Notes: generated by a model from the sequence alone, not told the origin. A stretch of 64,000 bases of DNA from Flavobacterium cupriresistens (GCF_020911925.1 NZ_CP087134.1:2604001-2668000); one strand, 5' to 3'. Shown: positions 6,770 to 15,384, numbered from the stretch's first letter. Numbers and translations: made by a program.

Positions 6770-8377
6770 TTAAATACGAGTTTTTTGGTGGTCAAGATCA
6801 ATTGTCTTTTGAATGTTTATTTGTTCTAAAAAAGAGTCGTCATGTGAGATCGCAATCAAAGTTCCCTGATATTCATTAATGGCAGCGGTAAGAATTTCGA
6901 TATTCTGAATGTCTAAATTATTGGTCGGTTCATCCAGAATAATAAGATTAGGCGATTGATTGTTTATCGTCAGACAACAAAGCAGTAAGCGCATTTTTTC
7001 TCCTCCACTTAGTACGCTGCAAGGTTTGTCAAATTCATTTTGAGAAAATAAAAAACGATTAAGTCTCATCCTGATATCGTGTTGCTGCAAACCGGAAGTA
7101 TTGAATTTCTCGGCCATTTCATAAACTAAAAGGCGATTGTCAATTAAAGAATAATCTTGATCAATATAAACGGATTTGCATTCCGCCCTGTAAATGCTTC
7201 CTTGCTGCGGAATCAACATTCCGGTGATTATTTTAATTAAAGTTGTTTTACCCGAGCCATTTGCTCCTTTTAAAGCAATTCGTTCACCACTTAAAAGTTG
7301 AAAGTTCAGATCCTTATTCCAAAGATACCGATTCTTAAAAGTATAATTAATGTCGATTGCGGTAAATAATGTTTTGCCATTATGCAAGTTAGTAGTATCA
7401 AATCCGAATTTCATTTTATCGATTTCGGCTACACCTGAACGCAATTCCTGTAACTCCCGGGAAATACCACTGACTTTTTCGGCATGATTGTTTTTGACTT
7501 TTGAAGTACTGTTTTCAGCATTGTTCCGCAAGGTATTCATCATGATACGGGAAATTCCGGCTTTTTCCTGTTTCTTTTTTCCACGTGCATCGAGTTTTTG
7601 CTGGCGTTCCAAAGTTTCACGTTCCTTTTCTTTTGCCTTTCGCAATGCTTTTTCTTTGCTGTGAATATCCTGATTTAAGGCATTGCTTTCGACCTGTTTT
7701 TGTTCGGCATAAAAATCATAATTACCTCCGTAAACCGTAATGCCGCGTTTGGTTAATTCATAAACCATGTCCAGCAGATTCAATAACTTTCTATCATGAC
7801 TTACCACAATTAAGGTGCATGAGGTATTCTGAATGAAATTATATAACAATGTTCGTCCTGCTAAATCTAAGTGATTACTTGGCTCATCCAGCAGCACAAG
7901 TTCGGGCTTGTGAATTGAAATTCCGGCAAGAAAAATTTTAGTTTTTTGACCGCCACTTAAATGCTCCAGTTTTTGATTTAGATCTAAGTTTTGTAATTGC
8001 CAGTATTGAAGTGCTTCGGCACAACGCTCTTCAATGGTCCAGTCATCACCAAGAATGTTTAGATGGTTTTCGGTTACATTTCCTTGAAGAATTTCATTGA
8101 GAGCATTTAGTTTATCGTCAATTTGTAAGGCCTGAGCAACGGAAAGATGATTAAATTGCCCAAAAATCTGCGGAACATAATAGGGCTTTAAATTAGATTT
8201 CAATAAGCCTTCTGAAGCTTGTAATTCGCCTGAAATAATTTTTAATAAGGTAGATTTTCCACTGCCGTTATTGCCGATTAAAGCAATTTTGTCCTGACGG
8301 TTGGCTGTAAAACTAATTTTATCGAACAGTAAGTCCTTGTTCGTATGTAGGTATGAAATGTTTTGTAAAGTAAGCAT
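6770..8377 (-). CDS. ABC-F family ATPase (ribosome-associated type)
   Basis: The 535-residue protein has two ABC ATPase domains in one chain and no membrane segments. Domain 1 has Walker A GNNGSGKSTLL near 36, signature LSGGQKTKIFLAG and Walker B LVLLDEPSNHLD. Domain 2 has GANGSGKTTLI, LSGGEKMRLLL and LIILDEPTNNLD. Between them lies a long charged linker rich in K/R/E (about residues 230-320), the interdomain arm that reaches into the ribosome in ABC-F proteins. Members either regulate translation (EttA, Uup) or protect the ribosome from antibiotics; the sequence does not decide which. The roughly 105-nt leader carries a nine-codon reading frame ending 10 bases before the start, a possible attenuator. 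Confidence 0.85.
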   Translation of the reverse strand: MLTLQNISYLHTNKDLLFDKISFTANRQDKIALIGNNGSGKSTLLKIISGELQASEGLLKSNLKPYYVPQIFGQFNHLSVAQALQIDDKLNALNEILQGNVTENHLNILGDDWTIEERCAEALQYWQLQNLDLNQKLEHLSGGQKTKIFLAGISIHKPELVLLDEPSNHLDLAGRTLLYNFIQNTSCTLIVVSHDRKLLNLLDMVYELTKRGITVYGGNYDFYAEQKQVESNALNQDIHSKEKALRKAKEKERETLERQQKLDARGKKKQEKAGISRIMMNTLRNNAENSTSKVKNNHAEKVSGISRELQELRSGVAEIDKMKFGFDTTNLHNGKTLFTAIDINYTFKNRYLWNKDLNFQLLSGERIALKGANGSGKTTLIKIITGMLIPQQGSIYRAECKSVYIDQDYSLIDNRLLVYEMAEKFNTSGLQQHDIRMRLNRFLFSQNEFDKPCSVLSGGEKMRLLLCCLTINNQSPNLIILDEPTNNLDIQNIEILTAAINEYQGTLIAISHDDSFLEQINIQKTIDLDHQKTRI

Positions 8378-8387
8378 AATTTCTTCT

Positions 8388-8417
8388 TTAAGGGTGAATA
8401 ATCATAGCGAACCACAT
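8388..8417 (-). promoter_or_regulatory. Candidate leader peptide frame before the ABC-F gene
   Basis: ATG at 8417 opens a nine-codon frame (MWFAMIIHP) with TAA at 8390-8388, ten bases before the ABC-F ATG. ABC-F resistance genes in other bacteria are induced by antibiotic stalling on short leader peptides. A frame this short can arise by chance. Confidence 0.3.
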
Positions 8418-8489
8418 TGGGTTTTCTATCTATTTTTTCCGGAAGAAATTATTTTTCACATAAGAATTACCTTTTTAGTTTAATTGCTG

Positions 8490-8497
8490 CAAAGATA
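8490..8497 (-). promoter_or_regulatory. Promoter -7 element of the ABC-F gene (TATCTTTG)
   Basis: Exact TAnnTTTG match on the minus strand. The start site would be near 8484, giving a leader of about 105 nt. No convincing -33 TTTG is seen. Confidence 0.45.
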
Positions 8498-8518
8498 CAA
8501 ATGTTTTTCTGAAATCTG

Positions 8519-8537
8519 AAAAGCACCATGCCGGTGC
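8519..8537 (-). terminator. Terminator after the methyltransferase gene
   Basis: On the minus strand GCACC-GGCAT-GGTGC followed by TTTT, just past the stop of the leftward methyltransferase gene at 8550. Confidence 0.55.
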
Positions 8538-8549
8538 GTTGACAATGCG

Positions 8550-9419
8550 TTATTTTTTGGCAATAGCGACACGATAAAATTCATAGCCTTTTTCATTTCG
8601 ATTGGGCAGATATTTTTCGCGATATTCTTTTGCACCTAAATCTTCGATGAGGTTCAGATTAAATTGTTTTAAGTAATCGGGCAGTTCAGACGGAAGAAAA
8701 CCAAATGTCCAATGCTCTTCCAGTTTTTCTAAATCTTTTAAAAGTTTTTCACCTCCTAAAAAAGAAGAAGGGTTGGTAAGGATTTCCTGGTGTACATAAG
8801 TAAAAATAATGGAGCTGCCTTTTGGAAATTTAGAAATAAAAGCAAATGTATTGCTTACTGCTTCTGCTGTTAAATAATTGGTAACGCCTTCCCAAATCAG
8901 GGTTGTCGGTTTTGTAAAATCAAAATGATATTGTACTGCCAATTCATCAAGACTTTGTTTGTTGAAATCAATTTGGCAGTAGGTGATGTTCTCCAGCGGT
9001 TTTCCAATTCGTTTTTTGAAGGTACCAATTTTAAAATTTGAGGTGTTGGGGTGATCGATTTCTATAACAGAGACTGATTTTAGAAAATCAAGACGTAAAG
9101 CTCTGGTGTCAAAACCAGCACCTAAAATAAAGACTTGCGTAACACCTCCCAAAATAGTGGATTGAAGTAAATCATCAATATATTTTGTCCGCGCCAATCC
9201 CGACGAAAAGGCACCCGGAATTTTATTCTGAATCGTAGTGCTGATGTATTTACTAACCTGTTTGTTTTTAGATAAATGTACAGTTAGTCTAAGTTTAGGA
9301 TCCAAAAAATAAATGGCATAAGGATCAGAAAATAGTCTGTCATTTAAATTACGCTGACTTTCTAATGCTCTGAACAGTGCCATATATTGTGCAGTTCGGC
9401 TTGTTTTGTTGGCTTTCAT
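8550..9419 (-). CDS. Class I SAM-dependent methyltransferase, LCMT-like
   Basis: 289 residues, the normal size for the leucine carboxyl methyltransferase-like family. The N-terminal signature SRTAQYMALFRALESQR and LFSDPYAIYFL is followed by the SAM-binding glycine loop VFILGAGFDTRALRL near 105 and an acidic EIDHPNT that contacts the ribose. TLIWEGVTNYLT is the conserved motif before the active site. In bacteria these enzymes methylate small-molecule carboxylates, often in secondary metabolism; the substrate is unknown. It is 45 bp downstream of the DoxX-like gene and probably shares its transcript. Confidence 0.85.
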   Translation of the reverse strand: MKANKTSRTAQYMALFRALESQRNLNDRLFSDPYAIYFLDPKLRLTVHLSKNKQVSKYISTTIQNKIPGAFSSGLARTKYIDDLLQSTILGGVTQVFILGAGFDTRALRLDFLKSVSVIEIDHPNTSNFKIGTFKKRIGKPLENITYCQIDFNKQSLDELAVQYHFDFTKPTTLIWEGVTNYLTAEAVSNTFAFISKFPKGSSIIFTYVHQEILTNPSSFLGGEKLLKDLEKLEEHWTFGFLPSELPDYLKQFNLNLIEDLGAKEYREKYLPNRNEKGYEFYRVAIAKK

Positions 9420-9464
9420 GATTTAGTTTTAAGGTATCAGTAATCAAAAAAAACGGAAACATTT

Positions 9465-9890
9465 TTATCTGTTTGCAATCGCAGTATCAAGCTCCAGATA
9501 CTTTTCTTTAAGTAAACTCAGTGCAAAACAGGCGGCGGCACCGGTAAAAACCGAATAATCAAGAGGTGCTTTTATTCCGACAGAAAATACCATTGATAAT
9601 CCGAAAAGCAATAGCAAATACCCGCTCAGTTTGGCAAACAATTCGGTTTTAAAACCAATTAAAAGAAAAACCGGAAAAATGATTTCAAGTGCAGTTGCAA
9701 TAACTCCGACAGGTGATAACAAGCTATCTGGAATCAGTGGATTCAATATTTTTGTGTAAGCAAGAAAGTTTTCCCAATTTCCCCAAACCGAATTTTCTTT
9801 GCTCCATAATCCAAATCGATCTGCAACAGCAGAAAGAAATCCTGCCGAGATCGCAAGACGTAAAAAGAGTTTGACTAGTTTTGAATTCAT
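9465..9890 (-). CDS. DoxX-like membrane protein
   Basis: The 141-residue protein has four predicted membrane helices (near residues 8-25, 62-82, 88-107 and 113-127), as in the DoxX/MauE superfamily: RLAISAGFLSAVADRFG, PVGVIATALEIIFPVFLLIG, LLLLFGLSMVFSVGIKAPLD. DoxX-like proteins are linked to quinone and redox stress chemistry, but most are uncharacterised. It is the first gene of the unit with the methyltransferase. Confidence 0.75.
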   Translation of the reverse strand: MNSKLVKLFLRLAISAGFLSAVADRFGLWSKENSVWGNWENFLAYTKILNPLIPDSLLSPVGVIATALEIIFPVFLLIGFKTELFAKLSGYLLLLFGLSMVFSVGIKAPLDYSVFTGAAACFALSLLKEKYLELDTAIANR

Positions 9891-9995
9891 ATTACGTTTT
9901 TTTTAAATTAGTAACGTAAACGAATTTAAGGAAAACAAAGCTTCTATGTACAAAACTGTTGAAACTTATTTAATGATATTCTGCAAAATTATTTT

Positions 9996-10053
9996 GTAGA
10001 GATGCACTGCTGTGCATCTCTACTGTGCATCTCTACTACTGTGCATCTCCACG
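9996..10053. repeat. REP-like palindrome cluster
   Basis: 9996-10023 is a palindrome with arms GTAGAGATGCAC / GTGCATCTCTAC around TGCT, followed by two extra half-arms up to 10053. Same family as 13169-13196 and the three copies after sucC. Confidence 0.8.
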
Positions 10054-10067
10054 GATTGCATGTACAA

Positions 10068-10568
10068 TTATTTTTTTGCTTCAAAGATTTTATCTAAATT
10101 CTCAAGAATACTTGTAAATCCTTCTTTGAAACCCATTGCAATATACTTTTCTATATCTGACAATTGTTTGTGTTTAATAACCACATCAACAATTGTAATA
10201 TCACCTTGTTGAGAAAAGGAGACACTCCAGTTAGAACGAGGAAAATCAGGATTGATATTCCCTTCACTATCACAAAATGCTCCGAGAGTTTTAAAATTGC
10301 TTTTTGGCGAAATCGAAATATAATCAACCAAAGCCCAACCTTCTTTGCCCTCTTGGTCTACCATTGCATATAGTCTGTGGCCTCCAACTTTAAAATCCAT
10401 GCTTTTTGTTTTGGATTTGTATGGAGCTGGCGCCCACCATTGATCCAAGATTTCAGCTTCTGTCCAGGCAGACCAAACGTTTGCGATTGAAGCATTAAAT
10501 TCACGTTTTACGTTTACCGTACAATTTTCTTTGTCAACGGTAAAATCCATTAAAAGATTAGTTTTCAT
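10068..10568 (-). CDS. SRPBCC / AHSA1-like domain protein
   Basis: The 166-residue protein has the START-like helix-grip fold of the Aha1 family: [30 protein letters not shown] is the diagnostic N-terminal strand-helix, followed by [23 protein letters not shown] and the C-terminal helix ([21 protein letters not shown]). Such proteins bind hydrophobic ligands. Its start overlaps the end of the ArsR gene by 11 bp; ArsR-SRPBCC operons are a recurring arrangement in which the regulator controls the binding protein. ATG 10568 was taken; ATG 10550 is possible. Confidence 0.85.
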   Translation of the reverse strand: MKTNLLMDFTVDKENCTVNVKREFNASIANVWSAWTEAEILDQWWAPAPYKSKTKSMDFKVGGHRLYAMVDQEGKEGWALVDYISISPKSNFKTLGAFCDSEGNINPDFPRSNWSVSFSQQGDITIVDVVIKHKQLSDIEKYIAMGFKEGFTSILENLDKIFEAKK

Positions 10569-10884
10569 TTTCTTTAGCTTTTAAATTCATTAATACTTGA
10601 TCCAGTTGATTGAAACGATTTTCCCAGATCTCTTTAAATTGTTCTAACCATTTATCTATTTCCTTCATTTTATCAATTTTAAGCTGATAATAGATTTCTC
10701 TTCCCATTTTCTTTTCCTCCAATAATTCGCATTCATTAAGGATTTTAATGTGTTTAGAAACGGCTTGTCTTGTAGTATTAAATTGTTCTGCAATTGCATT
10801 TGGGGTTAATGCACTGGAAGAAATTAATACTAATATAGCTCTTCGGGTTGGGTCGGCAATGGCCTGAAAAACATCTCGTTTCAT
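10558..10884 (-). CDS. ArsR-family winged-helix transcriptional regulator
   Basis: The 108-residue protein has the ArsR signature [12 protein letters not shown] and a winged helix with recognition helix [20 protein letters not shown], then the wing [13 protein letters not shown]. No cysteine metal site (CxC) is present, so it is probably not a metal sensor; the family without metal sites often represses its own operon with an SRPBCC partner. The start is ATG 10884, since the longer frame from TTG 10920 would begin inside a TATATTTG -7 element at 10918-10925 on the minus strand. Confidence 0.88.
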   Translation of the reverse strand: MKRDVFQAIADPTRRAILVLISSSALTPNAIAEQFNTTRQAVSKHIKILNECELLEEKKMGREIYYQLKIDKMKEIDKWLEQFKEIWENRFNQLDQVLMNLKAKENEN

Positions 10885-10917
10885 TTTTATTTGTTTAAAT
10901 ACGCAATCAATCAGTTG

Positions 10918-10925
10918 CAAATATA
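10918..10925 (-). promoter_or_regulatory. Promoter -7 element of the ArsR/SRPBCC operon
   Basis: TATATTTG on the minus strand, an exact TAnnTTTG match 33 bases before the ArsR ATG. It decides the start of that gene. Confidence 0.5.
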
Positions 10926-11055
10926 CGCAACTTTTTGGTTTCGCATTGTTTTTTTTACTTTTTTTTTAATTGATAAAGAGTTTTGATATGAATTTGATGA
11001 TGACAATTGTGAATTAATACCTTATCTTTAGGTCATTTTTAGGCAAAAAACCAAG

Positions 11056-11541
11056 ATGATTAAAAATGAGTTTTTATATAGACAAGGGTTCCTTCTAATT
11101 ATCTTAGGTGGATTTTTATTGTTATTTCTTCCGTTTACGATGGATTTCCTTTTTGCTTCCGATCAGATCGGAAATGTAAATAATGCCGACAATAATTCAG
11201 TTTCTTTTTCCGTTAATTATTTTCAGGATTGTTACAATTTTATTAGCAATTTCAAGCCTCCCTATCGATTTCCGTATATAGAAGTTTTGGGTATTCTTAT
11301 CGTTTTGGCACTACCGGTTTCTATTTTATTACAGTTTGTTTACTTTTATAAGTACCGCTATAAAAAGGTGTTTTTTTTATGTGTTATAGCTTTAGCATCT
11401 CTTTTTGAGTTTACCTATTCCTACTTCGAATACTTGCAATACGGCTGTTATCTGTTGACGTTGCAACAGTTGTTTTTGATTCTAAATTTAGGATTAAATA
11501 AGAAGTTGAGATCAAAAAAAACCTTTAACCGGATTTATTGA
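11056..11541 (+). CDS. Hypothetical membrane protein
   Basis: Not recognised. The 161-residue protein has about four hydrophobic segments: residues 10-33, 77-97, 105-122 and 127-147. The loop after the first one (residues 35-75) is polar and aromatic and probably outside. C-terminal KKLRSKK suggests a cytosolic tail. It is a single gene with divergent ArsR upstream. No enzymatic motif is visible. Confidence 0.6.
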   Translation: MIKNEFLYRQGFLLIILGGFLLLFLPFTMDFLFASDQIGNVNNADNNSVSFSVNYFQDCYNFISNFKPPYRFPYIEVLGILIVLALPVSILLQFVYFYKYRYKKVFFLCVIALASLFEFTYSYFEYLQYGCYLLTLQQLFLILNLGLNKKLRSKKTFNRIY

Positions 11542-11614
11542 AGAGTAGTAGGATAAGATAATAGAGAATAGAAAATAGAGCTATTTGGAATGGAATTTTG
11601 GTGCGAAAAACACA

Positions 11615-11648
11615 ATAAAAAATCCCATTTGCTTTGAACAAATGGGAT
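11615..11648 (-). terminator. Terminator of the 11.7-12.9 kb lipoprotein gene
   Basis: Hairpin ATCCCATTTG / CAAATGGGAT (11622-11648). On the minus strand it is followed by TTTTTATTGTG. It could also end the rightward gene at 11541. Confidence 0.65.
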
Positions 11649-11669
11649 CGGAATGTTGTTTTTAACGGA

Positions 11670-12851
11670 TTATCTGAATCTGTTTCGGACAATGATATTT
11701 TTGAATTTGGCTTTTAGATCTTCTCCGGTATCAAACACCATTTGTTCATTGTTCGGAAACGGCACGGCACGTTTGTTAAAATAGCCTAAATAATTTTCGT
11801 CACAGGCATTTCTGTCACCGCGATAGGTCGAATAAATGTTCTCAAAAACAAACTCACTAGTAATAGGAAAGGATTGCATAAGTTGATTGGTTTTTAAATC
11901 AACGTAATCTACTTTCGCCGTTACCTCACAAGACTTAAATTGTCTGTATTCGTAGATGTTAACTTTGAGTGTTTTAAAATTATCTACTTTTATGGCACGT
12001 CCTAAACTGTCTTTTACGGGTCTTCCTCTACTGTCTAAAAGCGTTTTAAGACCGTCTTTAATTTGTCTTTCTTTAATGAATTCTTTCTCTTTAATCTGTT
12101 CAGGTGAAATGAATATCTCTCTGAAATTTAAGATCAGACCATAATCATACTTCACATTTTTTTGTTTGATACTATGGTAAACCGTCCATTTGTCGTTTAA
12201 TCCATAAGTGCTGAAATCTAATAAATCATTCTGCAATTGTATCGGAATGATCATATTGGTTTCGTTTGTAGCGTAAACGTTTACAAAATCAGTTCCTTTA
12301 AACTGTGCATCGTCCATCATTTTTTTCGCATTCTTGTAATTTGGATTGATACTTTCGATAAAAGCCAAATCATCATAAGCCTTTCTGGAATCTAGTTTGT
12401 TTTTTGATTTTAGAAGAATTTGCGCATTATCATACAAGTATTTTGACAAAGCGATTTTACTGCTTGCAATCTGAGTAGAATAATTGTCAAATGGAAAACT
12501 GGCATTTTTACTTTGCTTTAATAAAGGAAGCGGTAATAAAGGTCTGATTTTCTCCTGACGATTATTTAACTGTACATAGGTGTTATAGATACGCTCCAGA
12601 TTGGCGGGATTTTTCTCTTTATCCATCATTTCAAGATTGCGTAAATCCCGGTCTTTGGCTTTCGCATAAGCTTCTTCGAGTAAATACACATAATCCTGCT
12701 TTCCTTTAGAATCCTTTTTGGTTCTTAACGCGTCGACAGCACGATTTATAGCACCATCGTAATCCCCGTCACTGATCAGCGATTGTGTCGTTTTTACGCC
12801 ACAAGAGAACGCCAGAAATAAAATAGAAACAAGTAATGTAATTTTTTGCAT
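11670..12851 (-). CDS. Uncharacterised lipoprotein with TPR-like N-terminal region
   Basis: From ATG 12851 the protein has 393 residues. It opens with a lipoprotein signal (MQKITLLVSILFLAFSC, lipid anchor on Cys17). Residues 20-190 are helical with repeat-like AINRAVDALRTKKD and AYDDLAFIESINPNYKNAKKMM segments resembling TPR units. Residues 200-393 are rich in beta strand. The family is common in Flavobacteriaceae without known function. A short upstream extension to 12899 would hide the signal peptide and was rejected. A plausible -7 element (TATCTTTA on the minus strand) lies about 20 bases upstream. Confidence 0.75.
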   Translation of the reverse strand: MQKITLLVSILFLAFSCGVKTTQSLISDGDYDGAINRAVDALRTKKDSKGKQDYVYLLEEAYAKAKDRDLRNLEMMDKEKNPANLERIYNTYVQLNNRQEKIRPLLPLPLLKQSKNASFPFDNYSTQIASSKIALSKYLYDNAQILLKSKNKLDSRKAYDDLAFIESINPNYKNAKKMMDDAQFKGTDFVNVYATNETNMIIPIQLQNDLLDFSTYGLNDKWTVYHSIKQKNVKYDYGLILNFREIFISPEQIKEKEFIKERQIKDGLKTLLDSRGRPVKDSLGRAIKVDNFKTLKVNIYEYRQFKSCEVTAKVDYVDLKTNQLMQSFPITSEFVFENIYSTYRGDRNACDENYLGYFNKRAVPFPNNEQMVFDTGEDLKAKFKNIIVRNRFR

Positions 12852-13192
12852 GGGTGTAACTTTTGAAGGTGTAAAGATATCTCTTTTAACTTTCAACAAC
12901 TATGCCTTTTTTTGGAAATTAATTTTTGATTTTTCTCAAATTTCAGAAGCAGAAATTTTTGTTTTCAAAATGACCCGCAGTCCCGCTTTCGCCTTTATCT
13001 CTGCGTTTCACTTCGAGGATACCGGCTCTATCGGGGCTAGATTAGAAATTTATTTTTCATCAGAAAATTTGATGAGATGCCTTTTTTCGGAGATTAAAAT
13101 TCGTTCCGTAATGGTACTTATTCGATATTTATTAAGCTGAATTTTTTGATCGATGGATTAAATTCATCGTAGAGACGCACAGCAGTGCGTCT
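12852..13192. other. Intergenic with a GC-richer structured element and a REP palindrome
   Basis: Holds the promoter of the leftward lipoprotein gene, the 12972-13040 element and a REP-like palindrome at its right end. A 96-codon rightward frame here (12850-13140) overlaps these and looks spurious. Confidence 0.6.
12972..13040 (-). repeat. CTAGCCCCGAT...GCGGGACT intergenic element
   Basis: On the minus strand it begins CTAGCCCCGATAGAGCCGG, runs through a purine-rich middle, and ends with GGCGAAAGCGGGACT. It is clearly richer in GC than its surroundings. I recall elements with the same conserved ends and a variable middle from intergenic regions of many Flavobacteriaceae genomes; that is from memory, with no function known to me. 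Confidence 0.45.
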
Positions 13193-13196
13193 CTAC
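13169..13196. repeat. REP-like palindrome, variant with GACGCAC arms
   Basis: Arms GTAGAGACGCAC / GTGCGTCTCTAC around AGCA. Its inner bases supply the TAG stop codon of the leftward membrane-protein gene ending at 13193. Confidence 0.8.
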
Positions 13197-13558
13197 AATT
13201 GTTTTTTACGCCTTATCTGGTAAACAATTTCCCAAAATAAAATTGAAAAAAGGGCATTGGCCATTAATGCGGTTTTGATCCCATAAGCATCATATTTTCT
13301 AAACAGGTGCAAATCTCCAACCCTTAACGCCAAGTATAGCGCCAAAGCAGCAATTAAAATGGAAGAGACTATATTTAATAAAGGACTCCATTTTAATACA
13401 AAAAATGAAAAAATGAGATTTATAAGAAGGAAACCGCAGCCTAAAGTTATAAATCTGTGATCCTTTAGTTTTTCGCCTAGTTCGAGTAGTAACGTAGTCG
13501 AAAAGCTATAAGTGAAGAATAATAGAGAATAAATTAGGATTCGTATTTGTGGTTTCAT
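13193..13558 (-). CDS. Hypothetical small membrane protein
   Basis: Not recognised. From ATG 13558 (MKPQIRILIYSLLFF) the protein has 121 residues and four hydrophobic segments (about 6-24, 35-54, 58-77 and 90-113) with a charged tail IRRKKQL. The upstream extension to 13630 lacks a credible start and adds a non-membrane stretch. The stop codon is inside a REP palindrome. It lies downstream of the two exported-protein genes on the same strand. Confidence 0.6.
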   Translation of the reverse strand: MKPQIRILIYSLLFFTYSFSTTLLLELGEKLKDHRFITLGCGFLLINLIFSFFVLKWSPLLNIVSSILIAALALYLALRVGDLHLFRKYDAYGIKTALMANALFSILFWEIVYQIRRKKQL

Positions 13559-13650
13559 TTTTATGTTTTTTAAGTTGTCGAAATTACAAATTAAAGATGA
13601 AGCTTTGATTAATATCCATTTTCTTAACAAGATAGTAGGCGATTTTAATT

Positions 13651-14568
13651 CTATAAGAAGCTCATTGAATTTAGAATTAACCCAATTAAAAATGAAATTC
13701 CATTACAGAGAATAGATACTAATAATGCTTTTTTGTATTCTATTTTTAATAATTTATAAATCAGGACAGATTCTATTACTACAGCAAAACATTCGCTGTA
13801 TAAAATATAGGGAATTCTAGATTGAATGAATGCCGGAAACACAAACCAAACATAGGGTAAAGTCAAAAATGAAGTTGTAGCTCCTGTTAATAATAAAAGC
13901 TTATTTTCTATTTGTAATGTCTTGTATTTAGTTTTGAAAAGAAGAAATAAAAGGATGGTTTCTATAAATACGGTAAGTAGCAGAACTTTTAAAAAGTTGA
14001 AGATCTCTGTATGAGGATAAATCTCAGGTATTTCGTCGGTTTTATGATTTTTAGGTTTTCTACGAACTTCAGGGAAAGGATATTTTTTTAGTGTAATAGG
14101 TCTTCCATCATTATAGCGTATGAGTTCTTTGCATTTATAAATCACGAAATTAGTATTTGTGATTTCTACAATTTCATAATATTCTTCTACAGAAGACATA
14201 GGATTATCATTACTTACATTACCACCGCCACTATCAATTGAGATAGAGGATTCTATGATATTTCTATCATTGAGCCAGTCTATCGAGCCTTTAGGCCTGC
14301 TTTCGAGATAACTTCTTCTAGTAGCCATTATATAAAGTCTATTGAATTTGTACCCTTTTTCGATACAATCATTCGGATTTAAAATGTAAGATTCTACTAT
14401 TCTTTCCATTGGACGCTGTGTACAAGCTACGATACTAAAATTTGGAAAGTCTTTTATATTGGTTATTTTGACACACTTCTGAACAAAATGTGAATTCTCC
14501 GGAACAATATCACAGTATGATGTTTGGAATAATAGTAAAAAGGGTAGTAGAAAAAATATTCTTCTCAT
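13651..14568 (-). CDS. Hypothetical protein: exported domain plus C-terminal membrane helices
   Basis: Not recognised. 305 residues with an N-terminal signal peptide (MRRIFFLLPFLLLFQTSYC), an extracytoplasmic region of about 170 residues with several cysteines (QKCVKIT, VACTQRP, NDCIEKG, IYKCKEL), and four hydrophobic segments from about residue 190 to the end. The layout suggests a sensor or anchor at the cytoplasmic membrane, with no catalytic motif. It follows the 14582-15031 gene by 13 bp in the same direction, so the two are probably one operon. Confidence 0.6.
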   Translation of the reverse strand: MRRIFFLLPFLLLFQTSYCDIVPENSHFVQKCVKITNIKDFPNFSIVACTQRPMERIVESYILNPNDCIEKGYKFNRLYIMATRRSYLESRPKGSIDWLNDRNIIESSISIDSGGGNVSNDNPMSSVEEYYEIVEITNTNFVIYKCKELIRYNDGRPITLKKYPFPEVRRKPKNHKTDEIPEIYPHTEIFNFLKVLLLTVFIETILLFLLFKTKYKTLQIENKLLLLTGATTSFLTLPYVWFVFPAFIQSRIPYILYSECFAVVIESVLIYKLLKIEYKKALLVSILCNGISFLIGLILNSMSFL

Positions 14569-14581
14569 TTGGTTTTGTTAT

Positions 14582-15031
14582 TTATTGCAAAATAGCGTCT
14601 ACTTTGGTTTCTGATTTTTCCTTAATTGGACTGTCAGAATGAAAACTCCAAATGATTAAAAATTTTCCTTTTGCAAGATACTCTTCCGGATGTTCCTCTG
14701 TTGGTTCACCGTCTTTTCTCCATAGCATTCCTTGCAGAAACCTGTCGCCTTTGAATACTTGTTCAAATTCGAAATACATAATAGACCCACTGTCTGTTTT
14801 ACTTTTAAAACTTTGAATTTGTTTGCTCTTTAATTTTCCAACAATGTTGCTGTAAGTTTCAATATCATTATAAAAAGTACAAGCCTGAGGAGAAATACAA
14901 ACATTGCCTTGGTTTACGATATAACTTTTGGGAATTTCTTTGTTTTTTAGTTTTAAGTCTTCGATCGTCTGACTGAATAAATTGGTAGTAAGTAAAAGGA
15001 ATAGTGCCGACAGGGGAATCGTAAGTTTCAT
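14582..15031 (-). CDS. Hypothetical exported protein
   Basis: Not recognised. 149 residues with a signal peptide (MKLTIPLSALFLLLTTNLFS, then Q). The mature part has two cysteines close together (VCISPQACTFYND), which could form a disulfide, and a repeated-strand middle (YFEFEQVFKGDRF). It is the first gene of a two-gene unit with the membrane protein downstream. The hairpin array starts right behind its promoter side. Confidence 0.55.
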   Translation of the reverse strand: MKLTIPLSALFLLLTTNLFSQTIEDLKLKNKEIPKSYIVNQGNVCISPQACTFYNDIETYSNIVGKLKSKQIQSFKSKTDSGSIMYFEFEQVFKGDRFLQGMLWRKDGEPTEEHPEEYLAKGKFLIIWSFHSDSPIKEKSETKVDAILQ

Positions 15032-15090
15032 GGTTTTTAGATTTGATAAGCTAAAATAGGTTTTTTATTTGATTTATGTAATGAAATTTT

Positions 15091-15384
15091 CGCAACGAAT
15101 TGCACGAATTTTCGCGAATTGACAGATTAGCGTGATAGTACACGGTTTAGACAAACGACAATGTATTTCGATTTCAATTACCCGTAATCTTGTCCTTTCG
15201 ACGAAGGAGAAATCACACACGCTGAGTACGCACTGTTATGGAATATAGAATGCGATTTCTCCTTCGTCGAAAGGACACAAAAATGGGGCTTCGACTTCGC
15301 TCAGCCTGACAAAAAAGGGTAGAAGAAAAGATCAGTGAAAATCTGTTTAATCTGCTTAATCTGCGTGCTTATATGTAAAGTAAT
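15091..15384. repeat. Hairpin array unit A1
   Basis: Inverted-repeat arms 15191-15214 and 15254-15277 match perfectly over 24 bp with a 39-base loop of type A (contains GTACGCACTGTTATGG). Confidence 0.85.

Noticed and set aside
12850..13140. Rightward 96-codon frame
   Set aside because: Overlaps the promoter and start of the leftward lipoprotein gene and runs through the CTAGCCCCGAT element; no protein-like composition.
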